DNA of 64,000 nt, taken from contig VWZF01000445.1 of NCBI GenBank assembly GCA_013396755.1, positions 2,931,058 to 2,995,057 on the forward strand, read 5' to 3'. Both the position numbers and the translations under genes were made by a program. This stretch comes from Sclerurus mexicanus. Its lineage: Eukaryota; Chordata; Aves; Passeriformes; Furnariidae. Numbering within the stretch: the stretch's first letter is position 1; every line of letters begins with the position of its first letter. Shown one piece after another: positions 38,383-50,500 of the stretch. The notes below the pieces were generated by a model, which was given only the letters and a program-made list of their open reading frames with translations, did not search any database and was not told the DNA's origin.

Positions 38383-40553
38383 AAACTTACATAATATTTA
38401 GGAGATTATTGTAATTACCTTCGAAACTCCATTTTTCATTGCTATTCTTAAGAAGGGGGATTTTTTTCCTCAAGAAAGAAGGGAAACAGAGGATAAAATC
38501 AGAACCCGAGAGATGGAAAGTTAGCTAACTTCCCCTATAGACTCATTATTTAAATGACTTAAGAAAGAGGGTTGAAAGCTAGAAGAGACAAAGTGGGATA
38601 ACCAAAAGTATCCTGGAGAACAGGAGCCCAGAGGACTATAAAAACTAGTTAAAAAAAGGAAGGTGCTGGAAAAGCAAATAAGAATGTCAGATCAAGTTTG
38701 TATTATTCTTCCTGAAGTAGAGTTACATGATGTGAATCAAATTAATGACAGTTTAACTCTGCAGCATGAAATACAGATTTCTGAAGGCAGTGAAGCAAAC
38801 TGAGTACAGTGCTATTATTTCTTGAGGTACTGCACAGAAATATGAGACACTGCAAGGCAGATTTAAAACTTCAGAGACTAATTAGATCTTCAGTAAAACA
38901 TCTGATACTGTGCTTATTTTTAACGAATCAGTGTTTTACATCTAATGAAAAAAATAATGTTTGTTTGTTTGAGCTAGGTATACCAATAGCTTTAAACCAT
39001 CTGGGAAGCAGAAGCACTTGCAGCTAAGATTTGATTGATTCTAAGTTTAGCCCATCTTAACTGTTTTCTAATTTTACTGCCAGTAAGAACATTAGGATTG
39101 CAAAATCAAACACTCAGATTTAGAAAATGACAGAAATAAGATTGCCCATGCAAATGTTATTTTCTACCCCTTGTGAGCATACATTATGATATAATCTTTA
39201 ATTTTTTTGACACAATCTTTAGGCATTCCACAGGACACCTGTCTCACTCAGGGCACATGCCTATACCTTAGAAAATTTTTCAATATTTCTCTTTTCTCTC
39301 ATCATTCAATATGTGGGCCTCTAGTTCCTTTGCCACATTCTATCTGAACTCTGCACTGAAAAATTATTATTGACAACTTCTTTGTTGTTTTTTTTTTTTT
39401 AATGGATTTCATTACCAGACTATCTGGTACTTATCAAACATTAATTAATTTGTCTTCACAACAATATTTTTCTAAACTTTTCAGGGTGCATCTATCTCAT
39501 TTTATCCCTTACCCACTTGTCCTCCCCAACCATCTCTTCTCTGCCCTTTGTCTATTCCCAGACTTTTTGCTCTGATTCTCCCCCATACTTACTTCCTTAT
39601 GCTCCAGTTTTCTTATCTTCCTCCTTAGCTGCGGGGCACTCTCATGCTACTTCTTCTCCATTCCTCACTCCCTGAGTGACAACCTGTTTTCTTCTTCCTT
39701 TCCAGGCTGCATAGCTCTCCTTTGTTTACCGCTCCCTTCTTTCCTGTTCCACAGACACACTCATCACTGACAGCACAGTAGCTCTCCTGCTTCCTTGACA
39801 AATGTTATCTTCTATCATGGCATCTGAAAGCCAGATTCATATTTGGAAGCAAAATCCTTGGCCAAATTCTGCAATGTAAAACAGATACCATTTTCGGTGA
39901 ATTTCATTGGCAAACTTTAACAGACCTCTACAGTATTTTGAAACACGCATAAAGCAATTTTAGGAAGTGAGAAAATCAGGAAAAAAAAATGAGTATAGCA
40001 AAACCCATAATCTGCTGGATGATGGAGGGTGTTCCCAAATTAGCATTAGTACAAACACATATCTGAGTAGTTCAATGTCTCAAGACGAAGTTGTAGCCAG
40101 GCACCTTATGCAGACCTTCCAGACATCCAGTGAAATTCAAAGCCACTGCCACAAAGTAGGAAAATTAGAATTTCTCAGCTAAACGGCAATACTTTTTAAA
40201 CAATGTATCAATCCATCAACCTTTTTCTCAGAAAAAATGCAGAGTTTTTGATGGATTAATTTTCAAATAACGAAATATAGAACATTTCAGGTTAATATAG
40301 TTAAATTTTGGTGAGTTTATGGCAAACATAAAGTTTACTATTGAAAGTGTTACGGAACTTTAAACATAGGTGTTATTTACAAGCCTGCATCTCATGCAAG
40401 TTAGAATATGATTTTGTGTGTAGAATTATATTAGTTATATAAGTCTTTAAAATATATTCCCGTCAACCATGAATTCTAAGCATTTATGCAATGGTTTTTC
40501 TCAGTGAGAACTGTGACAGAAACTGAATATAACTGAGAGAGCAGGATGAGAGA
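38383..40553. other. Single-copy DNA with a pyrimidine-rich stretch
   Basis: The part at about 39484-39790 is strongly C/T-rich on the plus strand ('cacttgtcctccccaacc', 'ctttgtctattcccag') without forming a clean repeat. A T13 run lies near 39391-39402. No gene recognised. Confidence 0.45.
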
Positions 40554-40801
40554 CAGAGATAAAAAGAAAGAGAGAGAGTGAGGAAGGAAGGGAGGAAGGG
40601 AAAGAAGAAAGAAAGAAAGAAGGAAAGAAAGAAAGAAAGAGAAAAAGAAAGAAAGAAAGAGAAAAAGAAAGAAAGAAAGAGAAAAAGAAAGAAAGAAAGA
40701 GAAAAAGAAAGAAAGAAAGAGAAAAAGAAAGAAAGAAAGAGAAAAAGAAAGAAAGAAAGAGAAAAAGAAAGAAAGAAAGAGAAAAAGAAAGAAAGAAAGA
40801 G
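40554..40801 (+). repeat. Homopurine GA/GAAA tract with a perfect 20-bp minisatellite
   Basis: About 245 bp of almost pure A/G on the plus strand. From 40641 to 40800 the unit gaaaaagaaagaaagaaaga is repeated eight times without a single mismatch; the left part is a looser GAAA/GGAA array. Because 20 is not a multiple of 3, all six frames stay open here, which produces the long K/E/R-rich and F/L/S-rich open frames at 40476-40856. These are not genes. Long mirror-symmetric homopurine tracts can adopt triplex (H-DNA) structures. Confidence 0.95.
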
Positions 40802-41778
40802 CTTTTCCATTGCAACATGAGACATTGCACATGCAGCTCTTGAGTGATATTCTCACAAACCAGTGCAGTTCAGTTGTATTTCTAAATCCCTAATTTTAAG
40901 GGAAAGAAAAGGGTGAAAGGAAGGATACCATAAACTAGCAGTGTAGGTTTTTCCTAGTTCTAATTAGTGGTTATTTAAGAGCTTCCATCTTACTGAAAAC
41001 TTGCAAAAAGAGCAGGACTCATTATTGGATGATAAATTACCTGTGGAATATACAAACTGTAGAGTAGATCCTTTTATCCTACTTTGTCTTCTGGATGATA
41101 TTTTCATTTTTCCCTGTCCCTCTCTTTTTATCATATTGATTTCAAAATACACTTCTTAGATTGAAAATATTTATACAGAGTAGCAATCCAATAAATCCAA
41201 ATTATAGAATGCAAAATTATAGAAATTTATAAAATAGCCTTACTGTAACAGAAGATGATCATAGAAAAAGAACACAAGACAAGAAGGGAAGATTAGTGTT
41301 ACATGCAATACTCAACTTGAGAAATTAATCATCTTGGAAATTTCAGTCCTTCTTTGTAATTCCTAGAGCAATATGAGAAGGTTTTAAAGGAGTTTTAAAT
41401 CTGATAGATATCTTATGGATATAGAATGAAACATTTAGAAACACTTTATTGGCTGATAACACAATCAAATTCAACCACTATAAGCGGCTATTTAGCTTTA
41501 TGGGACAGAATATTACCTGACAACACTCCCTCAGAAAACAAATCACACCCCGAGTAGTAACACTCTACCTAAGACTATCTCCTGCACCAGGAAAGTTTTT
41601 CTCTTTTTCTATGTTTTTGGCCACTCTGAAGTGAAGAAGCCTTTCACAAAGTTTGCCCACAGTATCTTAAGCCTTAAGAGTCTTAAATATATATCACAAA
41701 ACCACTGTGGATCACATCTAAATAATACACCCAAAGAGTTTTTCTCTTTACCAGTTGAACATACAGATAATCAGTGAA
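40802..41778. other. Single-copy AT-rich DNA, no gene seen
   Basis: No repeat or gene recognised up to the left edge of the duplicated block. Confidence 0.45.
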
Positions 41779-43294
41779 TACTGGATACATAATGAATACT
41801 TTTACTAAGAAATACATATTTAGAACTAAGAAATACATATTTATTACTAGAAATACATATTTACTGTACACTAATCCTGTGCCATTTAAGAGGTCTGCAC
41901 TACATTTTCTAATCCTTTAGCATAATTTTAATAAAAACTTCCATGAATTGTCCCATTCCAATCTTTTGCTAATTAACTCTGAGCAACCGACACAGAGATC
42001 AGAAGAGAACATTAAGTTAAAAGAGAAGTAACTCTTACAACTTTGTAGTGCCTTATGGAACATGAACAACATTTCAGCCAAGTCAGATCTGTGAAAGTCA
42101 CCTTGCATAGGCTGAGCAGCAGGAATAAAATATGAACTTCAACCTTTAAAATGTAAAGTATCATTGCAAAATAATATCTGCCAAATAATATTTTTATATT
42201 AATATACTTTCTGATATAGGCTGTTTTAAGGCAGCCTTTAAAATTACAAAGGAATGTGAATTGATATTTCTTGAAGTCTTTAAACTTCTTAGTAACATCT
42301 GACTTAGACTCCTCCCACAGTCTTATGCCAGAAGGAAGTCATGTTAGCCATTGGCAATACTTTCTGGCTTCTTCAGAAGCAGCAGTGTGTCATTTATTGA
42401 TCACTATGTCACGGTTAAATGCTTAGTGTGGTTTAAGTGTTTTAAAGACTTAACTTCATGCTGTTAGTATGACAGTTTTTGTAGGCTTATCAAGGCATTT
42501 GTATATTTGTAATTATAGCAGGTATATTGACATTTATGAAGGTATCTCCAAGTAAAACTGCAACATACAATTGCATACAAATTGGAATAACTTCTGTGTC
42601 CAGTTACATTTTATGTGTACTTTACTCCCTCTGGGTCAGGCAGATAGTTTAATTATCCAGCTGTTAATTTTTCTAACAGACTTAAAAGTAAATTGTTAGT
42701 CAAACTAATAGTGTCTGTCCAGATACACAATGACAATTTGTTCTCTTTTTGTGCTCTGTTCTTCCAGACTTGGGGTTGTGAACTGAGCCTCATCAAAATG
42801 ATTCCCAGAGGCAGAGAGACTTGTCCTTATGCTATTATCCAATAAAATAATTAATTTAACCTACACTCTATTCCTGCTCTTACCTGATTTTAAATTATTA
42901 TGCTTACTTGACTTCATTATGTGATTTGTTCATTCTTTTTGTCTGATCTTCAGTAAGCTACAGGACTATTAATTCCTGCTTAAATAAAACCCAACTTTTT
43001 CTTTCACTCATCTTTGAAACTTGGTATCTTCTTGAATCTACAGAGAGTTTGTGCAGCTCGGTCTATAGAATTCAAACTGCTGATGACAGAAGTAGAGTTA
43101 TTCCTCAATTTATTGTAAAGCCTAAATTCCTATGTACCTACTGAATTAAAAATAAGAAACACTGCTTAAAGAAGTTATTTGAGACCTTGATGTTGTCACT
43201 GATATTTCTGGACTGAGACTTTGCAAGCTTATACCCTTGTGAAATAATAGCTTGGAGAAAGAGAGTAGGATCTCAAAGGGGAGACTGTTGTAGT
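41779..43294 (+). repeat. Direct duplication, copy A (1,516 bp)
   Basis: Every base I compared from 41779 to 43294 recurs at a constant offset of 2,114 bp in copy B, with no insertion or deletion. The only mismatch seen is T at 41901 versus G at 44015. It includes a three-copy ~21-bp minisatellite (41802-41863) but no gene. Left flank (…cagtgaa) and right flank (cagagattatag…) differ from those of copy B. Small duplicated frames inside it are chance. Confidence 0.97.
41802..41863 (+). repeat. Three-copy ~21-bp tandem repeat
   Basis: Units ttactaagaaatacatattt+a, gaactaagaaatacatattt+a and ttactagaaatacatattta; the third lacks one A. The same array appears in copy B at 43916-43977. Confidence 0.9.
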
Positions 43295-43847
43295 CAGAGA
43301 TTATAGATTAATTTCTTCTCTTACAGAAAAACTGTAGAAGTTTTCCCAGGCATGTCTAAGACATCCTGGGAATAGGAGCGGTAGTAATTAATACAGTAAC
43401 TTTGGAAATGGCAGAGAAAGTGCTGTAAGCTTCTTCAGATCATACCAAAAGTCAAAAAGTAAAATAGATGTAGATTTTCAAGAGTTACATCTGACACAAC
43501 CAGGGAAACCTGCTGGTCAGAAACAGGTAATGATTAAAAAGAGTAAGCAAACCCCCAGGATCTCATCAGATCTTAAGCTGGAGTACATATATTGCTCTTT
43601 ATTCTGCCAGAATCAAGACAAAGCTCACAGCAGACAGGCACAAAGAAACTAGGAGAGCAGGAGCAGCACATGTACTTTCAGAGCAGGCAATAGTGTAATG
43701 ATTTTGCAGGTTTGGTCATGACACAAACTGAGACACAAACAGGAGGTGGACCCCAGAGAGGTGGGGCGGTATTTGAGAAAACTGCTGTGAGGTGAAACAA
43801 GAAAGAAGTGTGCATGATGGATAATAATCTGAGTGAGCACAATGTAA
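43295..43847. other. Spacer between duplicated blocks
   Basis: About 550 bp of single-copy sequence. The section 43700-43800 ('ggtcatgacacaaactgaga' and 'ggaccccagagaggtgggg') may be diverged CR1 coding sequence but is too weak to call. Confidence 0.4.
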
Positions 43848-43892
43848 TAAGTTTAGTAAAGCTTTCAATATGTCTCTCACAGGATCCTTCTG
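43848..43892 (+). mobile_element. CR1 RT fragment cut at the duplication edge
   Basis: 'gtttagtaaagctttcaat', 'atgtctctcacaggatcc' and 'ttct' correspond to the CR1 ORF2 segment encoding the FSKAF motif-A neighbourhood (compare 30612-30650). The match stops exactly where copy B of the duplication begins. Confidence 0.7.
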
Positions 43893-45408
43893 TACTGGAT
43901 ACATAATGAATACTTTTACTAAGAAATACATATTTAGAACTAAGAAATACATATTTATTACTAGAAATACATATTTACTGTACACTAATCCTGTGCCATT
44001 TAAGAGGTCTGCACGACATTTTCTAATCCTTTAGCATAATTTTAATAAAAACTTCCATGAATTGTCCCATTCCAATCTTTTGCTAATTAACTCTGAGCAA
44101 CCGACACAGAGATCAGAAGAGAACATTAAGTTAAAAGAGAAGTAACTCTTACAACTTTGTAGTGCCTTATGGAACATGAACAACATTTCAGCCAAGTCAG
44201 ATCTGTGAAAGTCACCTTGCATAGGCTGAGCAGCAGGAATAAAATATGAACTTCAACCTTTAAAATGTAAAGTATCATTGCAAAATAATATCTGCCAAAT
44301 AATATTTTTATATTAATATACTTTCTGATATAGGCTGTTTTAAGGCAGCCTTTAAAATTACAAAGGAATGTGAATTGATATTTCTTGAAGTCTTTAAACT
44401 TCTTAGTAACATCTGACTTAGACTCCTCCCACAGTCTTATGCCAGAAGGAAGTCATGTTAGCCATTGGCAATACTTTCTGGCTTCTTCAGAAGCAGCAGT
44501 GTGTCATTTATTGATCACTATGTCACGGTTAAATGCTTAGTGTGGTTTAAGTGTTTTAAAGACTTAACTTCATGCTGTTAGTATGACAGTTTTTGTAGGC
44601 TTATCAAGGCATTTGTATATTTGTAATTATAGCAGGTATATTGACATTTATGAAGGTATCTCCAAGTAAAACTGCAACATACAATTGCATACAAATTGGA
44701 ATAACTTCTGTGTCCAGTTACATTTTATGTGTACTTTACTCCCTCTGGGTCAGGCAGATAGTTTAATTATCCAGCTGTTAATTTTTCTAACAGACTTAAA
44801 AGTAAATTGTTAGTCAAACTAATAGTGTCTGTCCAGATACACAATGACAATTTGTTCTCTTTTTGTGCTCTGTTCTTCCAGACTTGGGGTTGTGAACTGA
44901 GCCTCATCAAAATGATTCCCAGAGGCAGAGAGACTTGTCCTTATGCTATTATCCAATAAAATAATTAATTTAACCTACACTCTATTCCTGCTCTTACCTG
45001 ATTTTAAATTATTATGCTTACTTGACTTCATTATGTGATTTGTTCATTCTTTTTGTCTGATCTTCAGTAAGCTACAGGACTATTAATTCCTGCTTAAATA
45101 AAACCCAACTTTTTCTTTCACTCATCTTTGAAACTTGGTATCTTCTTGAATCTACAGAGAGTTTGTGCAGCTCGGTCTATAGAATTCAAACTGCTGATGA
45201 CAGAAGTAGAGTTATTCCTCAATTTATTGTAAAGCCTAAATTCCTATGTACCTACTGAATTAAAAATAAGAAACACTGCTTAAAGAAGTTATTTGAGACC
45301 TTGATGTTGTCACTGATATTTCTGGACTGAGACTTTGCAAGCTTATACCCTTGTGAAATAATAGCTTGGAGAAAGAGAGTAGGATCTCAAAGGGGAGACT
45401 GTTGTAGT
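43893..45408 (+). repeat. Direct duplication, copy B (1,516 bp)
   Basis: Same length and sequence as 41779-43294 apart from G at 44015. Its left edge abuts a CR1 RT fragment and its right edge is the base before the only N in the window. Duplicate short frames (43716-43985 and 44031-44222 minus) arise from this copy. Confidence 0.97.
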
Positions 45409-45409
45409 N
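45409..45409. other. Single unresolved base (N), probable assembly join
   Basis: The only ambiguous base in 64 kb. It sits precisely at the right end of copy B and just before CR1 3' sequence. Confidence 0.98.
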
Positions 45410-45600
45410 CTCACTTGGTTGGCTGGACACCGAACAGTCTCCCCAGGGCAGTGGTCACAGCACCAAGCCTTACAGAGTTCAAGCGTTTGGATGATACTCT
45501 CAGGGACATGGTGTGACTATTGGGGAGGTCCACTGCAGGGCCAGGATTTGGACTTGATGATTCTTGTGGGTCCCTTCCAACTCAACATATTGTGTGATTT
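45410..45600 (+). mobile_element. CR1-type LINE, 3'-end fragment
   Basis: CR1 landmarks in order: a degraded 'ctggacaccgaacagtctcc' block, 'gtggtcacagcaccaagcc', 'ctcagggacatggtgtgact', 'cagggccaggatttggactt', 'gggtcccttccaactcaaca' and 'tattgtgtgattt'. Its 5' side begins at or just after the N, so the missing upstream part may continue into the CR1 RT piece at 43848-43892 in the true genome. Confidence 0.9.
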
Positions 45601-48600
45601 CTGCACAAAAGATGTAGATTTGAAGATAAGCACAGTTGCCAGCTTTGTGAGTATGTGAACAGCACAATCAGAAATTCATTCCTGTGTTAGGTATAAGAAT
45701 GACTGCTTGTATTAGGAAGGGCAGCATTAACAGGAGAAACAAAATACTTGATTGGAGTCTGTAGGTGTTTGGGGAAAAAGAACAACAGATGAAAACAAAT
45801 AAGATAAAAAAATCTGAAAACAATCTGAAATAGAAAATGTATTAAGTCTTCCTATAGATATATACAACTGACCAGGAGGTTAATGTTAATTTACTTTATT
45901 CATACATTTTGGAAGATGACGAGCTTGTTTCTTAGTAATTACTTTGGCACCAATTCTGACTTCCTTATTTGAAGGGGACAATGTTTTTCACTTTGAAGAG
46001 TCCTGATGAGGCCAGATCCTTCACAGTTCTTTAAAAACTCAATTATATTTTATTCTAGTTAATGTATCTGTACTTTTGAATTTTTGCATACAGTATTCCT
46101 TTGAAAATGGATTTATAATTAAATGCAATTCACATACACACAAGTAGTCTTGCAAAGATTGAAAAGTGAAAGAAAGCCTAGCACTATTAAATAATAAAAA
46201 GAAAAAAGTATTAAGATAGCAGAGCTACATGGCACAACATGCAAGAAACAAGGATTGATCACAGCCTTTATTAATGATGTGTAAGATAATATTCAGTAAC
46301 ATGAACTACTCTCTGAATTCTTCAGCAATAAACTAGCATTGAGACGAAACTGCGACCTGAAGGGAAACATAACGTTGTTTCTATTCCTATTGAGTACCAG
46401 GGGTAAGTCATTGCATGAAGAGTAAAAACCCTCCAAGAAATCAGGAATGACAGGAACCTTTAGAATAAATTAGAATCCTAAGATAGCTTAAATCAACTGA
46501 AGTAATCCATATTTGTGTAGGCTAAATAAAGCACTTTAGAACATAAGGTTTATAACATAAAACAACAATGTTACTCCTTTGAAATGCAAAGGTTTGGCTG
46601 GCAGAGCTGCTGTGATAAATAATGCTTCTGTTCTGTCTGTGGAGCTGGTTTTCTGTGGAGTTGGGGGCACAAATAGGGCAGGGAAGTTGGTGGAAGCAAT
46701 CAGGCCATGAATGAGGGCTGCAGAGTTTAAGTCTTTTTTTCTTCCCCCTCAAGGCATCTATTTTTATATCTCATTTACTTGTCTAGTACCTCAGAGAAAG
46801 TGCAGACAGTATGTTTCGTATATCAAAGCACGATCTGTCTGTGTTTTAATAATTACACTGTCTCTTGTAAAATAACTTTACAGACGATTCTGTGACAGAA
46901 CCAAATTGTGCCTTCAGATGTGCCTGTTACAGCTTTGCTGAGCCCCTCCATGCAGAACCTTCCCAGGCTGGTGGGAATGACCCCATACCAGCAATGCCCC
47001 TCACTTACTGCAACAGGGAAAGTTAATAACTTCAGAGGTCAAACCTGTAATGCTTTCTCAGTCTGCTTTAAATGTGAAATCCCAAATAAGACATTGATCC
47101 CGACTCCAAAGAGTGTTTTGCAGTTTGATGGCCAAATTTCACCTAGTCCTTCAGAAGTACCATGTTTCCTGACAACAGCAGAGCTCACAAGACATGGAGA
47201 ACAGCGACAGGGGGCAAGAGCTCTTCCCAGTCAAACATAAAGACCTGCTGCTTCTATCTGCTGATACAATATCTTCTTAAGAATAAGCTCTACAAATCTA
47301 AACTTACAGCAAGAAATTGTCATTAGGGCCTTGTTTTATTCTTTTCTATGTGACCTGTCTACATTAATTATTTGCTCTCTAAGTAAGGAAAATTAAGGAA
47401 TTTAGTCACTGAATGATGACATCACAGGTTGGCTTCCAGAGCACTACTCTATAAATACTGAGCAAATTAATTCTGCTATATAAAAAAAAAAAAAAATCTT
47501 TTGTTTGAGAGTATTATCTTTGATGTTGCAGTATTTCAGGAATATAGTCACAGGGAAAGGATTTTCATATTGCATTTTTTGTCAACTTGTAATCTAAGTA
47601 TTTATGAAAAAGTGGGATTTATACATCATGTGCTTGTAAATGTAAAAATGCCAATGCAGTTACATTCTTTAAAAAAAATGTAGGCAACGCTTCACAGGGC
47701 TAGATCATTTCACTGACATATGCAATTCAAGAAGCAGTTTACATTACTCACAGGACTGAACAACACTGCAAGGACTGTATAGACTTAAGAAATATAAAAA
47801 ACATCAATCAGTATAATTTCTTTTAAGTCTGTTCTTAAGAAAAATAGAGTTAAAATATATTGCTTCAATACTAACAGCAGGTATTATGAGGCACATTAAA
47901 AACAATTCAAGAAAAGAAGATTAAAAAACCCCAAAACTAACCAAACCCACAAAATAGTGATCTGCTCAAGTATTTCATCACCTGGCACAAAATTAAAATA
48001 TATTTTTACAAGTGAAATATTGAAGGATGAGAACACTTCCCATATATATTTAATTAGGATAAAACATGTGCTTCTTTTGAGCATATGAAGTCATTTTTCT
48101 CTTTCTTGTACGCCTTTGATTGCAAAAATATCAATTATATTATTGCAATCAGAAAGAAGATGTCTGCAGGTGGACCTACCATTAAGCATAGAACATGTTG
48201 TATTTTCTCACCAAAAATACTCCCATGTCACTTTTAGCTTTTAGAGGAATGATTGTTTTTCTTGTCTTCCTAGTGTAACCTTAAAATGGTGACAGAATAG
48301 CAATAACTAATAGTAGTCTTTTGAACTGACGTCTGTCACACTTGCTGCATAGCTGTTCCTCTGAGTTTTCTGTAGGGACTGGATTTGACCAACTTAGGAT
48401 TTTTATTTCCCTTGAAGTATTTCCTTTTAAGCCAAGATTACTTGGCTTCCTGAATTTGAATCTTACATTTGCAGGGAAAATACACACATAAATACCAAAT
48501 GAGAAAACAGATTTATTTGGATAGGGACAGTGAAGATAATGTGCTAAGAACACAGATTCCCAAAAATGCCTGTTCTGTTAACAAGACAGCAGTCTTGCTG

Positions 48601-48733
48601 TTCATTGGGTATTTACAGAATGTTATCCACAAAGCATATACACACCAAGCATGGTTTTAGGCAGCCATACAAAATATTGACAAATATATCTCAAGGTACA
48701 ATTTTTTATCCATGAAAGATACTAGTCTTGTTA
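45601..48733. other. Single-copy AT-rich DNA, no gene seen
   Basis: A 110-codon plus frame at 46908-47240 and others have no recognisable domain. A14 near 47483-47496 and an A/C patch near 47924-47956 are simple repeats. Confidence 0.45.
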
Positions 48734-48786
48734 TTTTTTCTTTTTTTTTTTGTTTTGTTTTGGGTTTTTTTTGTTTTGTTTTGAGG
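48734..48786 (+). repeat. T/G-only low-complexity tract
   Basis: T-runs with TTTTG units and one GGG. Confidence 0.85.
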
Positions 48787-50289
48787 AGAAAGGGGATGAA
48801 AAGTCCTACCATGGACAAAATTATTGTTAACTTCCACAGACAAGTTCCTGGTAGAAGAACTTCATTTTTTTCTGTTTGATAAAAATCAGCAGAAAAGTAG
48901 TTGTCAGTTAGCTGCTTGCTTTCTCTGTTTTCAGCTTTTCTTCTTTTACAGGTTAGGCAATTTGTCAGGCAAAGACAATTTCTTTCAATTTTAAAAATCA
49001 GATTATACTTTTAATTTCAATAAAAGCAATTATATACACATTTTTCTTTTGTCAAAAAAGAAAAGCTATTAAAAATGTTGTTCTTGAGAAAAATTTAGAA
49101 AAGATGAAAACAACAATGAGGAAACAAAATCCAACCTTCACATTAGGCATGCAGAAAAACTGTTGTGAGTGTTCCATCACAGAGGAAAATAGCAGCACAT
49201 AAAAAATAAAATTAAAAAAATGTCAATTTTCCCTAATAATGCTGCAGGCTTGCAGCTTGACTTAAACAAGAGTTAAGCAGATTTCAGTTGTCCAAATCTG
49301 ACGTTATTATTCAAAAATAATGCTAAATGCAAATGACATCTAAATTCTTCCAGCACATTTGGCTATAGACTTTGTTCTGCACTCCTAACTCTAGTGCCCT
49401 AACTAAAACATCTTAATTAAGAGGTTAGTAGCTTTAGGCTCCTTTGTAGTCTAGAGAAACAAGGATAGACTTTTCTGGGGCAAATTACACCATAGACAGA
49501 TGCCATTTTTTTTATAGTAGACTTTCTATATAAGTCCATTTTGGAGGAATTTCAGATTTACCACCTGCTAGGTCTGACTAAGCAGGTGGATGTGGATGTC
49601 ACTGTTGCTTGATACTTCTCATTCTGGTCACCAACACAACAGTTTAACAATTCTATTGTGGAGGTCTACACTACAGAGGAGACAGAAACTTGTATAAAGA
49701 TAGGATTAAGTGTTAAAAACTTTCTACTCGCTGGCTTCAGTAATTTTTCTTTCATCCTTCTGAGGCATGTAATACTTCCAACAATCTGGAGAGGCCATGA
49801 GCTTATATTTAATATTCCCTGGAGGTCAGATGGTGGGACTGGGCTATTCCAACACCTCATTTCTTGACGTCCAATCAAGATGTTGGTGTCCAATCTTGAT
49901 GTTGCAATTAGTATCAGTACTTATATGTCAGGATCAATGGTAGGGAAGCTCTAACCACCAGAAATATTTTTTCTTTATTTCTGTTAACATTAACATAGTT
50001 TAGTGAGGGAGTAGAAAACACATGTGACTAAGGGAATAGTTTAGTATTCAGTAGAGTAGCATGCCAGTCAGCCTGTCTTGTCTTGCTGGAAGTGAATGTC
50101 CTTGGAGAGTTTTGTCTTGGAAAGTTTGTTGTGTTTGTTTTTTAAAAAAATACTTTTGCATAAATGTTTTCTAGCATTCTACATGAACAGGCATTTCACC
50201 AGTAATAATAAAACACTCTTCTTAGACATCCTGAGGAGAGAGTAGAGGTAAAGTAAAAATAAGGGCTTTCTGTAGTTACTACATCAGTG
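48787..50289. other. Single-copy DNA, no gene seen; small inverted and direct repeats
   Basis: A 9-bp inverted repeat ccacctgct/agcaggtgg lies at 49561-49569 and 49581-49589. A near-direct ~18-bp repeat beginning gtccaatc occurs at 49869 and 49888; the two copies differ at caag versus cttg. No gene recognised. Confidence 0.45.
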
Positions 50290-50500
50290 AGCAAGAAAGG
50301 GGGTACAGACGTCATTTATCTGGACTTCTTCAAAGCCTTTTACCTGGTCCCTCACGACCTCCTCTCTAAATGGGAGAGAGATAGATTTGATGAGTGCACT
50401 GTTAGATGGATGAAAAATTGATCACATCCAGAGGATAGTGGTGAATGGCTCAGAGTCATGATGGACATCAGTGACGAATAATTCTATCTCAGTGCTTGAG
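50290..50500 (+). mobile_element. CR1-type LINE, internal RT fragment
   Basis: Reads TDVIYLDFFKAFYLVPHDLL and later FDECTVRWMKN, matching the CR1 RT motif-A region and the block after it; 'ggatagtggtgaatggctca' is the following conserved segment. Stops interrupt it (for example after WMKN). Neither the 5' nor the 3' end of the element is present, so it was truncated on both sides. Confidence 0.88.

Noticed and set aside
40476..40856. Long overlapping open frames (poly-K/E/R on plus, poly-F/L/S on minus)
   Set aside because: Produced by the homopurine minisatellite, which stays open in all frames; no coding signal outside it.
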